Positions 43,773 to 52,457 of a stretch of DNA of 64,000 nt are shown in pieces. A program made the translations under genes and the position numbers. The DNA comes from Bacteroidales bacterium (GTDB lineage Bacteria > Bacteroidota > Bacteroidia > Bacteroidales > UBA932). A model generated the notes under the pieces. That model worked only from the letters and a program-made list of their open reading frames with translations, had not been told where the DNA came from and searched no databases. Numbering within the stretch: the first letter of the stretch is position 1; every line of letters starts with the position of its first letter. The DNA is taken from the NCBI GenBank assembly GCA_024691765.1, contig JAILNI010000035.1, positions 31,240-95,239 on the forward strand, given 5' to 3'.

Positions 43773-44857
43773 AGGCTCCTGAACGCCCCTCCCACGGCTT
43801 CGAAATAACTGCGGTCCTCGGTGAGGGTATCCACTATGCTGTTCACTCTCAACTTGTTGCTGTCGGAAAGGAAGATCTGGCCGAAGTCTTCGCCTGTCAC
43901 CGTTTCCAGCAGATTCTGCACGCGGCCCATGTCGAGTTTGTCGAAGAGGTCGTCGAGAAGCAGTATGGGGGCGACTCCGGAGCGTTCCTTCATGATGCCG
44001 TATTGGGCGAATTTCAACGCCACCAGGAACGACTTCTGCTGCCCCTGGCTGCCGCAGTTGCGTATGCTGTGGCCGTTCATTCCGAAATGGAGGTCGTCTC
44101 TCTGGACGCCTGCGACCGTGTATCCGAGGGTGAGATCCCTCTGCCTGTTAGCCTCCATAAGTTCCCTGAAAGAAGACTTCTGGAGAGCGGAACGGTAGCT
44201 CACCTCCACTTCCTCGCGGCCTCCGGATATCCTCGAATAAAACTCCCTTACCCGCGGGGCTATCCCTTTCGCGAACTCCTCCCTCGAGGCCGATATGCGG
44301 GCCGCCAGCGGTTCCATCTGCGCATCGAGCACATCCAGGAGCGCTTCGTCGGGGCGCTCTTCCTTGAGCAGGCTGTTGCGCTGGGCAAGGCACCTTCCGT
44401 ACTGCTGGAGGGCGTCGAGGTATTCCCTGTCCATCTGCGAGATTACGGCATTTGCGAAACGCCGCCTTTCGTCGCCCGACTCGCTCACCATCGACACGTC
44501 CGAAGGAGACACCATCACTATGGGAAGCAGGCCTATGTGTTCGGAGATGCGGGAATACGGCTTGTCGTCGCGGCGTATCCTCTTTTCACCGGAGAACTGC
44601 ACCGCTATGCGCGTGCTTCCGCCGGACGGCAGGTCGTAAGTGCCCGAGAGGGCGAAGGACTTCGCGCCGTAACGTATGTTGAAGCGGTCCGCCGTGAAGG
44701 CGCTCTTGGTCATGGAAAGGTACCAGATTGCGTCCAGCAGGTTGGTCTTCCCCTCGCCGTTGCCTCCCGTGATGCAGTTGAGCTTAGCCGAAAAGTCCAG
44801 TTCCTGCAACTCGATGTTGCGGAAATCCTGAACCACTATTTTGCGAAGGGTCGGCAT
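43769..44857 (-). CDS. recF: DNA replication and repair protein RecF
   Basis: SMC-like ATPase that helps load RecA at gaps. Start chosen at 44857 (MPTLRKIVVQDFRNIELQEL), the family N-terminus, giving 362 residues; the ORF-track start adds nine residues upstream. Walker A is TGGNGEGKTNLLDAIWYLSM. The signature region is NCGSQGQQKSFLVALKFAQY and Walker B is PILLLDDLFDKLDMGR. It heads the recF-DUF721-pdxB-DUF4301 run. Confidence 0.94.
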   Translation of the reverse strand: MPTLRKIVVQDFRNIELQELDFSAKLNCITGGNGEGKTNLLDAIWYLSMTKSAFTADRFNIRYGAKSFALSGTYDLPSGGSTRIAVQFSGEKRIRRDDKPYSRISEHIGLLPIVMVSPSDVSMVSESGDERRRFANAVISQMDREYLDALQQYGRCLAQRNSLLKEERPDEALLDVLDAQMEPLAARISASREEFAKGIAPRVREFYSRISGGREEVEVSYRSALQKSSFRELMEANRQRDLTLGYTVAGVQRDDLHFGMNGHSIRNCGSQGQQKSFLVALKFAQYGIMKERSGVAPILLLDDLFDKLDMGRVQNLLETVTGEDFGQIFLSDSNKLRVNSIVDTLTEDRSYFEAVGGAFRSL

Positions 44858-44871
44858 AAGTCTTAGTCTCA

Positions 44872-44879
44872 CAAATATA
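44872..44879 (-). promoter_or_regulatory. -7 box for recF run
   Basis: The minus strand reads TATATTTG, a perfect TAnnTTTG match, 14 nt before the recF start. No clear -33 is seen. Confidence 0.5.
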
Positions 44880-44891
44880 AGCATTTTTTGT

Positions 44892-44899
44892 TATCTTTG
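44892..44899 (+). promoter_or_regulatory. -7 box for the mmd operon
   Basis: TATCTTTG matches TAnnTTTG, 20 nt before the start codon of the carboxyltransferase gene. No clear -33 is seen at the usual distance. Confidence 0.5.
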
Positions 44900-44919
44900 C
44901 CGTCGGTTATATTACATAT

Positions 44920-46476
44920 ATGAGTATACAGGAAGAACAGATTTCCAAACTCGTCGAGCGCCGGGCCGCCGCCAGAGTGGCCGGAGGCCAGGCACGCATC
45001 GACGCGCAGCACGCCAAGGGCAAGCTTACCGCCCGGGAAAGGCTGGAACTCCTGCTGGACGAGGGTTCCTTCGAGGAATTCGACATGTTCGTCCAGCACC
45101 GCTGCACCAACTTCGGCATGGAAAAGAGCCACCCCGACGGCGACGGAGTAGTCACCGGCCAGGGCACCATAGCAGGCAGGCCCGTATTCGTCTACGCCCA
45201 GGACTTCACCGTCAGTGGAGGGTCGCTCAGCAAGACGATGTCGGAAAAGATATGCAAGGTGATGGACATGGCCGTCAAGGCGGGAGCGCCCGTGATAGGC
45301 CTCAACGACAGTGGCGGAGCGCGCATCCAGGAGGGCATCGACGCCCTCGCGGGCTACGGCGAGATCTTCGAGCGCAACATACTCGCAAGCGGCGTGGTGC
45401 CGCAGATTTCTGGTATTTTCGGTCCATGCGCCGGCGGAGCCGTCTACTCCCCCGCCCTCACCGACTTCACCCTCATGGTAAAGAACACCTCCTACATGTT
45501 CCTGACCGGCCCCGCGGTCGTCAAGAGCGTAACCGGAGAGGTCGTCACCGCCGAGGAGCTCGGAGGAGCCTCGGTGCATGCCGGCAAGAGCGGAGTGGCC
45601 GATTTCGCGGCCGAGAACGAGCAGGAAGGCATCGAGACCATCAAAAAACTCTTCAGCTATCTGCCCCAGAACAATATGGAGAGGCCTCCGTTCCGCGAGA
45701 CTTCAGATCCCGTATCCAGGGTTTCCGACAGCCTCAACGCAATAATCCCCGACAATCCCAACAAGGCGTACGACATGTACGGAGTCATAAGGGAAATCGT
45801 GGACGACGGCGACTTCTTCGAGATTCACAGGGATTTTGCGAAGAACATTATTGTGGGATTCGCCCACATGGGCGGACGGGGCGTCGGAATAGTGGCCAAC
45901 CAGCCGCAGATGCTGGCTGGCGTACTCGACATCAACGCATCCCGCAAGGCCGCGAGGTTCGTCCGCTTCTGCGACGCCTTCAACATTCCGCTCGTAACCC
46001 TCGTGGACGTTCCCGGCTTCCTTCCCGGCACCCAGCAGGAATTCGGAGCGGTCATACAGAACGGCGCTAAACTCCTCTACGCCTATGGCGAAGCCACGGT
46101 TCCGAAGATTACCGTCACCCTTCGCAAGGCCTACGGCGGAGCGCATATAGTCATGAGCTGCAAGCAGTTGCGCGGCGACGTGAATTACGCCTGGCCTACA
46201 GCTCAGATAGCGGTAATGGGAGCGGACGGAGCAGTGGACGTGCTTTACTCGAAGGACATCAAGGCCGATCCCGAGCACGCTGCCGAAATCCGTGCCTCCA
46301 AGAAGGCCGAATACGAGGAGCTCTTCAACAACCCGTACCAGGCCGCCCAGAAAGGCTACATCGAAGACGTCATAGAACCCAGGAACACACGTTTCCGCGT
46401 AATCCGGGCACTCTGCGCCCTTGAGGGCAAGAAACAGGAGCTCCCGGCCAAGAAACACGACAACCTGCCCCTGTAA
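44920..46476 (+). CDS. mmdA: Methylmalonyl-CoA decarboxylase alpha (carboxyltransferase) subunit
   Basis: A 518-residue acyl-CoA carboxyltransferase. It has N- and C-terminal crotonase-fold halves with the expected motifs: [60 protein letters not shown] and, in the second half, [14 protein letters not shown] with [13 protein letters not shown]. The same family includes propionyl-CoA carboxylase beta, but the following delta, biotin-carrier and sodium-pump beta genes identify a decarboxylase complex. It transfers the carboxyl of (S)-methylmalonyl-CoA to biotin, yielding propionyl-CoA. Confidence 0.92.
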   Translation: MSIQEEQISKLVERRAAARVAGGQARIDAQHAKGKLTARERLELLLDEGSFEEFDMFVQHRCTNFGMEKSHPDGDGVVTGQGTIAGRPVFVYAQDFTVSGGSLSKTMSEKICKVMDMAVKAGAPVIGLNDSGGARIQEGIDALAGYGEIFERNILASGVVPQISGIFGPCAGGAVYSPALTDFTLMVKNTSYMFLTGPAVVKSVTGEVVTAEELGGASVHAGKSGVADFAAENEQEGIETIKKLFSYLPQNNMERPPFRETSDPVSRVSDSLNAIIPDNPNKAYDMYGVIREIVDDGDFFEIHRDFAKNIIVGFAHMGGRGVGIVANQPQMLAGVLDINASRKAARFVRFCDAFNIPLVTLVDVPGFLPGTQQEFGAVIQNGAKLLYAYGEATVPKITVTLRKAYGGAHIVMSCKQLRGDVNYAWPTAQIAVMGADGAVDVLYSKDIKADPEHAAEIRASKKAEYEELFNNPYQAAQKGYIEDVIEPRNTRFRVIRALCALEGKKQELPAKKHDNLPL

Positions 46477-46916
46477 TGAATCCTCTGTTCATACTTCTGC
46501 AGACATCGGAACTCACCGAAGGAGCCGCCCGCATGCAGGTAACCGACCCGCACGGCTGGACCCTGGCGCTGATTGCCATAACTGTCGTGTTCACCGCCCT
46601 GGTCATCCTTTTCGTGGCCTTCAGCATAGTGGGAAAGGTTTCTCTTTCCATGGAAGCTCGAAAGAACGCTCCGGCTGCCGCACGCAAGCCTCGTCGCAAA
46701 TCCGGCAAGGCTCCCGACGAAGAGACCGCCGCCGCCATAGCTCTGGCCCTCAGCGCCGAGGCGGGAGACGAAGTGCCTGCTGCCATTGCTGCCGCCCTGT
46801 CGCTTTACCTCGGCTGCGGCATCCACGACTCCGAACCCTACATCATCACAATACGCAGGGCCCCGTCTGCATGGGATTCCCCCGCCAACAGTTTCCGTAA
46901 AAATCCAGTCAAATGA
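46476..46916 (+). CDS. mmdD: Sodium-pump decarboxylase delta/gamma-type subunit (OadG family)
   Basis: A 146-residue small subunit with one membrane segment near residues 28-52 (WTLALIAITVVFTALVILFVAF), followed by an Ala/Pro/Lys-rich cytoplasmic tail. This is the OadG/MmdD layout: the subunit holds the carboxyltransferase and biotin carrier at the membrane beta subunit. The C-terminal part (AAALSLYLG to ITIRRAPSAWDSP) resembles the tail of Bacteroidota OadG proteins. The ATG overlaps the mmdA stop by one base and its stop overlaps the next gene, typical of an obligate complex. Confidence 0.82.
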   Translation: MNPLFILLQTSELTEGAARMQVTDPHGWTLALIAITVVFTALVILFVAFSIVGKVSLSMEARKNAPAAARKPRRKSGKAPDEETAAAIALALSAEAGDEVPAAIAAALSLYLGCGIHDSEPYIITIRRAPSAWDSPANSFRKNPVK

Positions 46917-47341
46917 CAAGCTATAAATTCAAAATCAACGGCAAACCCTATGAGGTTAGCGTAAACGGCATAGCCGATGGAATAGCCGACGTAACCGTGA
47001 ACGGTACGGCTTACAGCGTGGAACTCGACAACGCTCCTGCAGCAGCCCCTGCAGCGGCGCCCCAGGCCGTATCAGCCCCAGCTCCCGCGGCGGCTCCGTC
47101 CCCCGCTCCGGCAGCTGCGCCCGCCGGCGGTAAAAAGATAGTCTCTCCCCTTCCCGGAGTGGTCATCGACGTGTGCGTAAAGGAAGGCGAAGCGGTGAAG
47201 CGCGGCCAAAAGATTGCCGTCCTCGAAGCCATGAAGATGGAGAACGAGATACTCTCCGAGGCCGACGGCACCGTCAGCAAAATCTTCGTGAAAAAAGGCG
47301 ACTCAGTTCTTGAAGGCGCCGACATCGCAAGCATAGCATAA
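46913..47341 (+). CDS. mmdC: Biotin carrier subunit of methylmalonyl-CoA decarboxylase
   Basis: A 142-residue biotinyl protein. A short N-terminal strand-rich part is followed by a flexible Ala/Pro linker (about 42-72) and the biotinyl domain. The biotinylated lysine lies in AVLEAMKMENEI. The domain ends with the usual KKGDSVLEGADIASIA. The swinging arm carries carboxybiotin from the alpha to the membrane beta subunit. The birA product elsewhere in the window could modify it. Confidence 0.92.
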   Translation: MTSYKFKINGKPYEVSVNGIADGIADVTVNGTAYSVELDNAPAAAPAAAPQAVSAPAPAAAPSPAPAAAPAGGKKIVSPLPGVVIDVCVKEGEAVKRGQKIAVLEAMKMENEILSEADGTVSKIFVKKGDSVLEGADIASIA

Positions 47342-48484
47342 ATGGACAGCATCCTCGAAAGCCTGCAGCAGTTCTGGTCGTTCACGGGCTTCGCGAACGC
47401 CACATGGGGCCATATCGCCATGATAGGCATTGGCCTGCTGTTCATCATACTGGGCATAGTGAAGAAATGGGAGCCGCTGCTGCTCATTCCCATAGGCTTC
47501 GGTATGATAATAGGCAACATTCCGGTGCTGATGGGCCTGAAGGTGAGCATCTACGAAGAGGGTTCAGTACTGAACATACTCTATCACGGAGTACGCAACG
47601 GCTGGTATCCCCCGCTGATCTTCCTCGGCATAGGCGCCATGACCGATTTCAGCGCCCTCATTTCCCAGCCGAGGCTCATCCTTATCGGGGCGGCCGCCCA
47701 GATGGGCATTTTCGGAGCCTATCTGCTCGCCCTCGCACTCGGATTCACTCCCAATGAGGCGGGTGCAATAGGCATCATCGGCGGAGCCGACGGCCCCACG
47801 GCCATATTCCTCAGCGGTAAACTCGCCCCTGAACTGATGGGCGCCATAGCGGTCTCGGCATACTCATACATGGCCTTGGTACCTGTCATACAAAAGCCTA
47901 TCATGCTGCTGCTCACCACAAAGAAGGAGAGGCTCATCCGCATGGCCCCTCCCCGCAAGGTATCGCAGCGCGAAAAGATCATTTTCCCAATCGTGGGTTT
48001 CCTCTGCACCGCATTCATAGTGCCTTCCGGCCTTCCGCTCCTGGGCATGCTGTTCTTCGGCAACCTGCTCAAGGAGAGCATGGTGACAAGGCGCCTTGCG
48101 GAAAACGCCCGCGGCCCCATCATCGACATAGCCACCACGCTTATAGGTCTTACCGTGGGTGCCTCCACCCAGGCCGACGTTTTCCTGAACGCGCGTTCGA
48201 TAAAGATATTCTTCCTCGGACTCATTTCCTTCGTGATAGCCACCGTGTGCGGCGTGCTCTTCGTGAAATTCATGAACCTCTTCTGCAAGGAAGGCCACAA
48301 GATCAACCCGCTCATCGGTAACGCAGGCGTTTCCGCAGTGCCGGACAGCGCGCGCGTATCCGAAACCGTGGGTCTCGAAGCAGATCCTGGCAACCATCTG
48401 CTCATGCACGCCATGGCCCCCAATGTCGCGGGAGTCATAGGCAGCGCAGTCGCAGCAGGCGTTTTGCTCGGATTCCTGGGTTAA
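47342..48484 (+). CDS. mmdB: Sodium-translocating decarboxylase beta subunit
   Basis: Inner-membrane sodium pump subunit of 380 residues with about nine hydrophobic segments. The family signatures are present: FLGIGAMTDFSALISQPRL, then GAIGIIGGADGPTAIFLSGKLAPEL with the functional Asp, and near the end GNAGVSAVPDSARV. Decarboxylation of carboxybiotin drives export of sodium. The ATG directly follows the mmdC stop. Its stop shares the TTAA palindrome with the convergent pgi stop. Confidence 0.94.
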   Translation: MDSILESLQQFWSFTGFANATWGHIAMIGIGLLFIILGIVKKWEPLLLIPIGFGMIIGNIPVLMGLKVSIYEEGSVLNILYHGVRNGWYPPLIFLGIGAMTDFSALISQPRLILIGAAAQMGIFGAYLLALALGFTPNEAGAIGIIGGADGPTAIFLSGKLAPELMGAIAVSAYSYMALVPVIQKPIMLLLTTKKERLIRMAPPRKVSQREKIIFPIVGFLCTAFIVPSGLPLLGMLFFGNLLKESMVTRRLAENARGPIIDIATTLIGLTVGASTQADVFLNARSIKIFFLGLISFVIATVCGVLFVKFMNLFCKEGHKINPLIGNAGVSAVPDSARVSETVGLEADPGNHLLMHAMAPNVAGVIGSAVAAGVLLGFLG

Positions 48485-49803
48485 ATACGCTTCAGTATCT
48501 CTTCTGTCTGCGCCTCGTAACCGGGTTTGCGCAGGAGGGCGAACATGTTCTTCTTGTATGCCTCCACTCCGGGCTGGTTGAAGGGATTGATACCCAGAAG
48601 ATAGGCGGATACGCCGCAGGCGAATTCGAAGAAGTAGAAGATGGCGCCGAGGTTGTACTCGTCCACCCTGTCCATGCTGACCTCGATCTGGGGCACTCCG
48701 CCGTCGATATGGGCGAGTTTGGTGCCCAGCTGGGCCATGCGGTTGCAATGCTCGACATGCTGGCCGGCAAGGTAGTTGAGCTGGTCGAGATTTCCCTCGT
48801 CGGAGCCTATCACCACGCTGCGCTTGGCGTTCTCCACCTTGACGGTGGTTTCGAACATCACGCGGTCGCCTTCCTGGATGAACTGGCCCATTGAATGCAG
48901 GTCAGTTGTGAAGATGACGCTGGCCGGATAGATTCCGCGGCCTTCCTTGCCTTCGGATTCCCCGTAGAGCTGCTTCCACCATTCACCGAGGTACTGCAGG
49001 CGCGGGTCGAAGCTGACCAGGATTTCCACCTTCTTTCCTTTCTCGGAATAAAGGAGGTTGCGCATCGCGGCGTACTGAATGGCAGCGTTGCCCTCAGCCT
49101 TGGAAAGCAGGGCCTCGCGCTCGTCGGCAGCGCCCTTGAGCATTGCGCGGATATCGAAGCCGGCAAGCACTATTGGCAGCAGGCCCACCGGGGTAAGCAC
49201 GCTGTAACGTCCGCCCACGTCGTCGGGAACGACGAAGGTACGGTAGCCTTCCTGGGTGGCGAGGGTCTTGAGGGCACCCTTCTTTGCATCGGTAATGGCT
49301 ACTATGCGCCTTGCCGAATCCTTGTATGTCTTGTCGAGGTATACCTTTACGATGCGGAAAGCGACCGCCGGCTCGGTGGTGGTGCCGCTTTTGCTTATCA
49401 CCACGCAGGCGGCATTGCTCTTTTCCACAAGGTCCATCAGTTCGGCCAGATAATCCTCACTGAGGTTATTGCCGGCGAAAACCACCCTGGGAGCTCCTTC
49501 GGCGGGCAGGAACTGGTGCGAGAGAGCCTCGATGGCGCAGCGGGCACCGAGGTATGAGCCTCCTATGCCGATGACTACCACCAGGTTGACCCCGAGAGCC
49601 TTCCAGTCGTCGCGGACGGCCTCGCAGCCGGCTATGAGGGATTCCGGAGTGTCCACCGGAAGGGTTTTCCAACCGAGGAAATCGTTTCCGGCGCCCTTTT
49701 CGCCCTGAAGTTCGTCGAAGGCCGCGAAAGCCTTGCCCAGATATGCGTCATACTCTGCCTTTTTAACGAAGGGATTGCAGCCCCCGAGAGAAATCTTTAT
49801 CAT
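48481..49803 (-). CDS. pgi: Glucose-6-phosphate isomerase
   Basis: Glycolytic enzyme, 440 residues from the start at 49803 (MIKISLGGCNPF). SIS-domain motifs are clear: VVIGIGGSYLGARCAIEAL, CVVISKSGTTTEPAVAFRI, DDVGGRYSVLTPVGLLPI and QHVEHCNRMAQLG. The PGI C-terminal part (NPFNQPGVEAYKKNMFALL) is complete. A TAAATTTG box on the minus strand (49825-49832) lies 21 nt upstream, back to back with the umuC promoter. Confidence 0.95.
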   Translation of the reverse strand: MIKISLGGCNPFVKKAEYDAYLGKAFAAFDELQGEKGAGNDFLGWKTLPVDTPESLIAGCEAVRDDWKALGVNLVVVIGIGGSYLGARCAIEALSHQFLPAEGAPRVVFAGNNLSEDYLAELMDLVEKSNAACVVISKSGTTTEPAVAFRIVKVYLDKTYKDSARRIVAITDAKKGALKTLATQEGYRTFVVPDDVGGRYSVLTPVGLLPIVLAGFDIRAMLKGAADEREALLSKAEGNAAIQYAAMRNLLYSEKGKKVEILVSFDPRLQYLGEWWKQLYGESEGKEGRGIYPASVIFTTDLHSMGQFIQEGDRVMFETTVKVENAKRSVVIGSDEGNLDQLNYLAGQHVEHCNRMAQLGTKLAHIDGGVPQIEVSMDRVDEYNLGAIFYFFEFACGVSAYLLGINPFNQPGVEAYKKNMFALLRKPGYEAQTEEILKRI

Positions 49804-49824
49804 AATCGATGGTTTTTTGCTCTG

Positions 49825-49863
49825 CAAATTTAACAAATTTCGGGGAAACTTTAGCTATCTTTG
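49825..49863. promoter_or_regulatory. Divergent -7 boxes for pgi and umuC
   Basis: TAAATTTG on the minus strand (49825-49832) serves pgi. TATCTTTG on the plus strand (49856-49863) serves umuC, whose GTG lies 5 nt further on. I see no clear SOS-type operator between them, though the Bacteroidota LexA site is not firmly known to me. Confidence 0.5.
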
Positions 49864-49868
49864 TGACA

Positions 49869-51137
49869 GTGTACGCTCTTGCCGACTGCAACAATTTCTT
49901 CGTGTCCTGCGAAAGGGCCTTCCAGCCTGAACTGGAGGGGCGCGCCGTCGTGGTGCTCAGCAACAACGACGGCTGCGTGGTCGCCCGGAGCAACGAGGCA
50001 AAGGCCATGGATATAGCCATGGGCACCCCCTATTTCAAACTTGGCAAGCTGGTAGACTCCGGAAGGCTCCTTGTGCGTTCCTCGAATTACACCCTCTACG
50101 GCGACCTTTCACACCGTGTGATGAACATACTCCGCGAGGCCGTGCCCGACATGGAAGTCTATTCCATAGACGAAGCCTTCCTCAACCTGGAAGGCATTCC
50201 CCGCGAACAGTGGGTGCCGCTTTGCCGCGGACTGGTGAAACGCATACGCCAGTGGGTGGGGATCCCCGTCAGCATAGGGATAGCCCCCACCAAGACCCTT
50301 GGGAAGGTGGCCAACCATTTTGCGAAGAAATATCCGGGATACCAGGGCGTATGCCTGGCCGACACCCCCGACAAATGGGAGAAGGCCCTCAAACTCACGC
50401 CCATAGGCGATGTGTGGGGCATAGGCTGGAGGAGCGCCCCCAAACTGCAGTCCTCGGGCGTGAATACGGCAGCCGACTTTACGGCCAAACCTGAGGCGTG
50501 GGTACTTAAACACATGGGTATCACCGGAGTACGCACATGGAAGGAACTTCAGGGTATATCCTGCATCGAGGACGAGGAGCCGGAGCGGAGGCAGAGCATC
50601 TGCACCTCCCGTTCCTTCGCCGAGCCCATTACGACCAGGGACGAGCTTTCGCTCCGCATTTCGGATTTTGCAGGGATTTGCGCCGCAAAACTCCGCAAGG
50701 ACGGTTCCGCTGCCGGCGAGGTGGCCGTTTTCATGCAGACGAACCGCTTCCGCAGCGACCTGCCGCAGTATTACCCTTTCCTCCGCAAACGGCTCCCCAC
50801 TGCGGTCAACAACACTCCGGAAATCGTCTCGGCTGCGCTGGCCCTCATGGATGAGGCCTGGAAGGACGGTTATGCATACAAAAGGGCGGGAGTACTAGTC
50901 GGGGAGACGGTACCTGAAGACGAGGTGCAGGGCGCCCTTTTCGACAGCATGTCGCCAGAGGACCGCGACCGGGAAAACCGTATATCGGCCATCATGGACA
51001 AGGTGAACCGCAGCAGCGGGAAAACCCTTCTGAGGGTGGCTACACAGCGCCCGGGGCATTACGCCGACGGCATACGTCGCGAGCACTGCTCGAATCTGTA
51101 TTCAACCGATTGGTCGGAGTTGCTGACAGTCAAATGA
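49869..51137 (+). CDS. umuC: Y-family DNA polymerase, UmuC-like
   Basis: Error-prone translesion polymerase subunit of 422 residues. I choose the GTG at 49869 (YALADCNNFFVSCER follows), because that is the universal family start and it lies just after a -7 box; the ORF-track start is upstream of the promoter. Palm motifs DCNNFFVSCE and YSIDEAFLNLEG supply the metal-binding Asp, Asp-Glu residues. The IGIAPTKTLGKVANHFAKK and GIGWRSAPKL helix-hairpin-helix regions follow. It ends exactly where convergent umuD ends. Confidence 0.92.
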   Translation: MYALADCNNFFVSCERAFQPELEGRAVVVLSNNDGCVVARSNEAKAMDIAMGTPYFKLGKLVDSGRLLVRSSNYTLYGDLSHRVMNILREAVPDMEVYSIDEAFLNLEGIPREQWVPLCRGLVKRIRQWVGIPVSIGIAPTKTLGKVANHFAKKYPGYQGVCLADTPDKWEKALKLTPIGDVWGIGWRSAPKLQSSGVNTAADFTAKPEAWVLKHMGITGVRTWKELQGISCIEDEEPERRQSICTSRSFAEPITTRDELSLRISDFAGICAAKLRKDGSAAGEVAVFMQTNRFRSDLPQYYPFLRKRLPTAVNNTPEIVSAALALMDEAWKDGYAYKRAGVLVGETVPEDEVQGALFDSMSPEDRDRENRISAIMDKVNRSSGKTLLRVATQRPGHYADGIRREHCSNLYSTDWSELLTVK

Positions 51138-51566
51138 CTACTCTACTTTCTTGATTATCCAGGTAACGGTTCCCCATACGGAGAACTCGCTGCCAGGCCC
51201 CGTCTTGATGGGCTTGTAGGCAGGATTCGCTGCCTCGAGGACTATGGACGATGGTTTCCCTCCGGAGATCTTTCCCCCGAAGCGCAGATATCTGACCAGG
51301 AACTCTCCTTCCAGGCAGCATACGGCAACCGCGCCGTCGCCCGGTTCGAGCGAACGGTCCACCACCAGAACGTCTCCGTCGGAGATGCCGGCATCCCGCA
51401 TCGAATCGCCGCTCACCCTTACATAGAAAGTGGCTTCGGGGTGCCTGACAAGTTCGCGGTTTAGGTCTATCCCGCCGGACATATAGTCCTGGGCCGGGCT
51501 CGGAAATCCGGCGTGCACCGGCGACTGTGCCATTTTGGGCAGTTTACTTTCTTCCATGGTTTTCAA
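51138..51566 (-). CDS. umuD: UmuD-like protein lacking the catalytic lysine
   Basis: A 142-residue UmuD homologue. The cleavage region VHAGFPSPAQDY (Ala19-Gly20) and nucleophile region RVSGDSMRDAGISDGD (Ser55) are intact. Alignment to E. coli UmuD runs without gaps from the catalytic Ser to the catalytic Lys position, which here is Arg92 in GEFLVRYLRF (codon AGA, one base from AAA). Self-cleavage, which needs the Ser-Lys dyad, is therefore doubtful. The gene overlaps the end of the M28-like gene by 23 nt, so it is probably transcribed from there, convergent to umuC. A start at Met4 (51557) is also possible. Confidence 0.85.
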   Translation of the reverse strand: MKTMEESKLPKMAQSPVHAGFPSPAQDYMSGGIDLNRELVRHPEATFYVRVSGDSMRDAGISDGDVLVVDRSLEPGDGAVAVCCLEGEFLVRYLRFGGKISGGKPSSIVLEAANPAYKPIKTGPGSEFSVWGTVTWIIKKVE

Positions 51567-52413
51567 TGAATCTCGCTATGAATTCCACCCTTCTCGCGAA
51601 GATGTCGTAATCGAGCGTCTCGGGGGTGTCGGAAGACTTGTTGGTGTTCGGAGTGATGCCGGACGTGAACATTATAGCCGGAATCCCGTCCGCGACGAAC
51701 ACGGCCTGGTCCCCTGAACGGCGGTAGAAAAGCTCGGTGAAATTGCGGCTGCGGTAATAGTCGTAATAAAGATGCAGCTGGAGGCCGGAGTTGCAGCGCT
51801 CAAAGGTTTTGCGGTAACGGTCGGCACCGAGCGCAATCAGGTAGTCCGGCCAGTACTCGTGCACCGGGGCCAGCGCCGATCCTATTATGTCGATGTTGAC
51901 CACGAGCGATATGCGGCGGCCGGCAAGAAGCTTACGAAGCGCCTGCGAGCCTCCCCTTCCGGCATTGCGCGCATCGGTGAAAGCCAGCATCACGTCGTTT
52001 CTTCCCTTCAGCCTGTCTGCCAGCGCGAGAAGGGCCGCCACCCCGGAAGCATTGCTGTCCGCCCCCGGGAAAACACGTCCTCCCAGGGTTCCGAGACCGT
52101 CGTAGCAGGCCATAAGAAGAATAAGAGGCTTGTTTCCTTTCGGAACGGTCAGGATATTGTGTCCTGTTCTCAACGAGTCAATGACGAAGCCCTGCGAACT
52201 CACCTCATAACCCAGTCCGGAAAGCCTGCGGACTATGTAAGCTGCCGCTTCGACACTGCCTGGAGAACCCGCTGCACGGCCTGCACAGAGGCTGTCCGCA
52301 AGGAACTCCACGTCGGCGCGCAGCGCATCCCCGCTGACTTTAACCTCGCCCGGACGCAGCAAAGCTGCGGGCAGGAGCAGAAAAGTCAAAATTATTTTCG
52401 CGGCGAACCCCAT
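51544..52413 (-). CDS. M28-fold protein with degenerate zinc site
   Basis: A 289-residue exported protein (hydrophobic N-terminus IILTFLLLPAALL) clearly built on the M28 aminopeptidase scaffold. The active-site positions, by comparison with Vibrio aminopeptidase, are mostly replaced. The first His is Cys103 (LLMACYDGLG), the bridging Asp is Ser120 (GADSNASG), the Glu pair is Arg149-Asn150 (DARNAGRGGSQ), and the last His is Asn in NKSSDTPETLDY. Only the Asp of VNIDIIG remains. The rest of the fold looks intact, so this is probably a pseudopeptidase with a binding role rather than a decaying gene. Confidence 0.82.
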   Translation of the reverse strand: MGFAAKIILTFLLLPAALLRPGEVKVSGDALRADVEFLADSLCAGRAAGSPGSVEAAAYIVRRLSGLGYEVSSQGFVIDSLRTGHNILTVPKGNKPLILLMACYDGLGTLGGRVFPGADSNASGVAALLALADRLKGRNDVMLAFTDARNAGRGGSQALRKLLAGRRISLVVNIDIIGSALAPVHEYWPDYLIALGADRYRKTFERCNSGLQLHLYYDYYRSRNFTELFYRRSGDQAVFVADGIPAIMFTSGITPNTNKSSDTPETLDYDIFARRVEFIARFIENHGRK

Positions 52414-52430
52414 TCAGGCACAATAAATGT

Positions 52431-52438
52431 TATATTTG
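52431..52438 (+). promoter_or_regulatory. -7 box of the TPR-MBL unit
   Basis: TATATTTG is a perfect TAnnTTTG match 19 nt before the TPR-protein start. No clear -33 at the expected distance. Confidence 0.5.
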
Positions 52439-52457
52439 TATTCTGCAGACAAAATTA

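Noticed and set aside
44841-46070. 409-residue plus-strand ORF overlapping mmdA in another frame
   Set aside because: Arg/Gly-rich frame-shift shadow of mmdA. The mmdA frame has the family motifs and promoter spacing.
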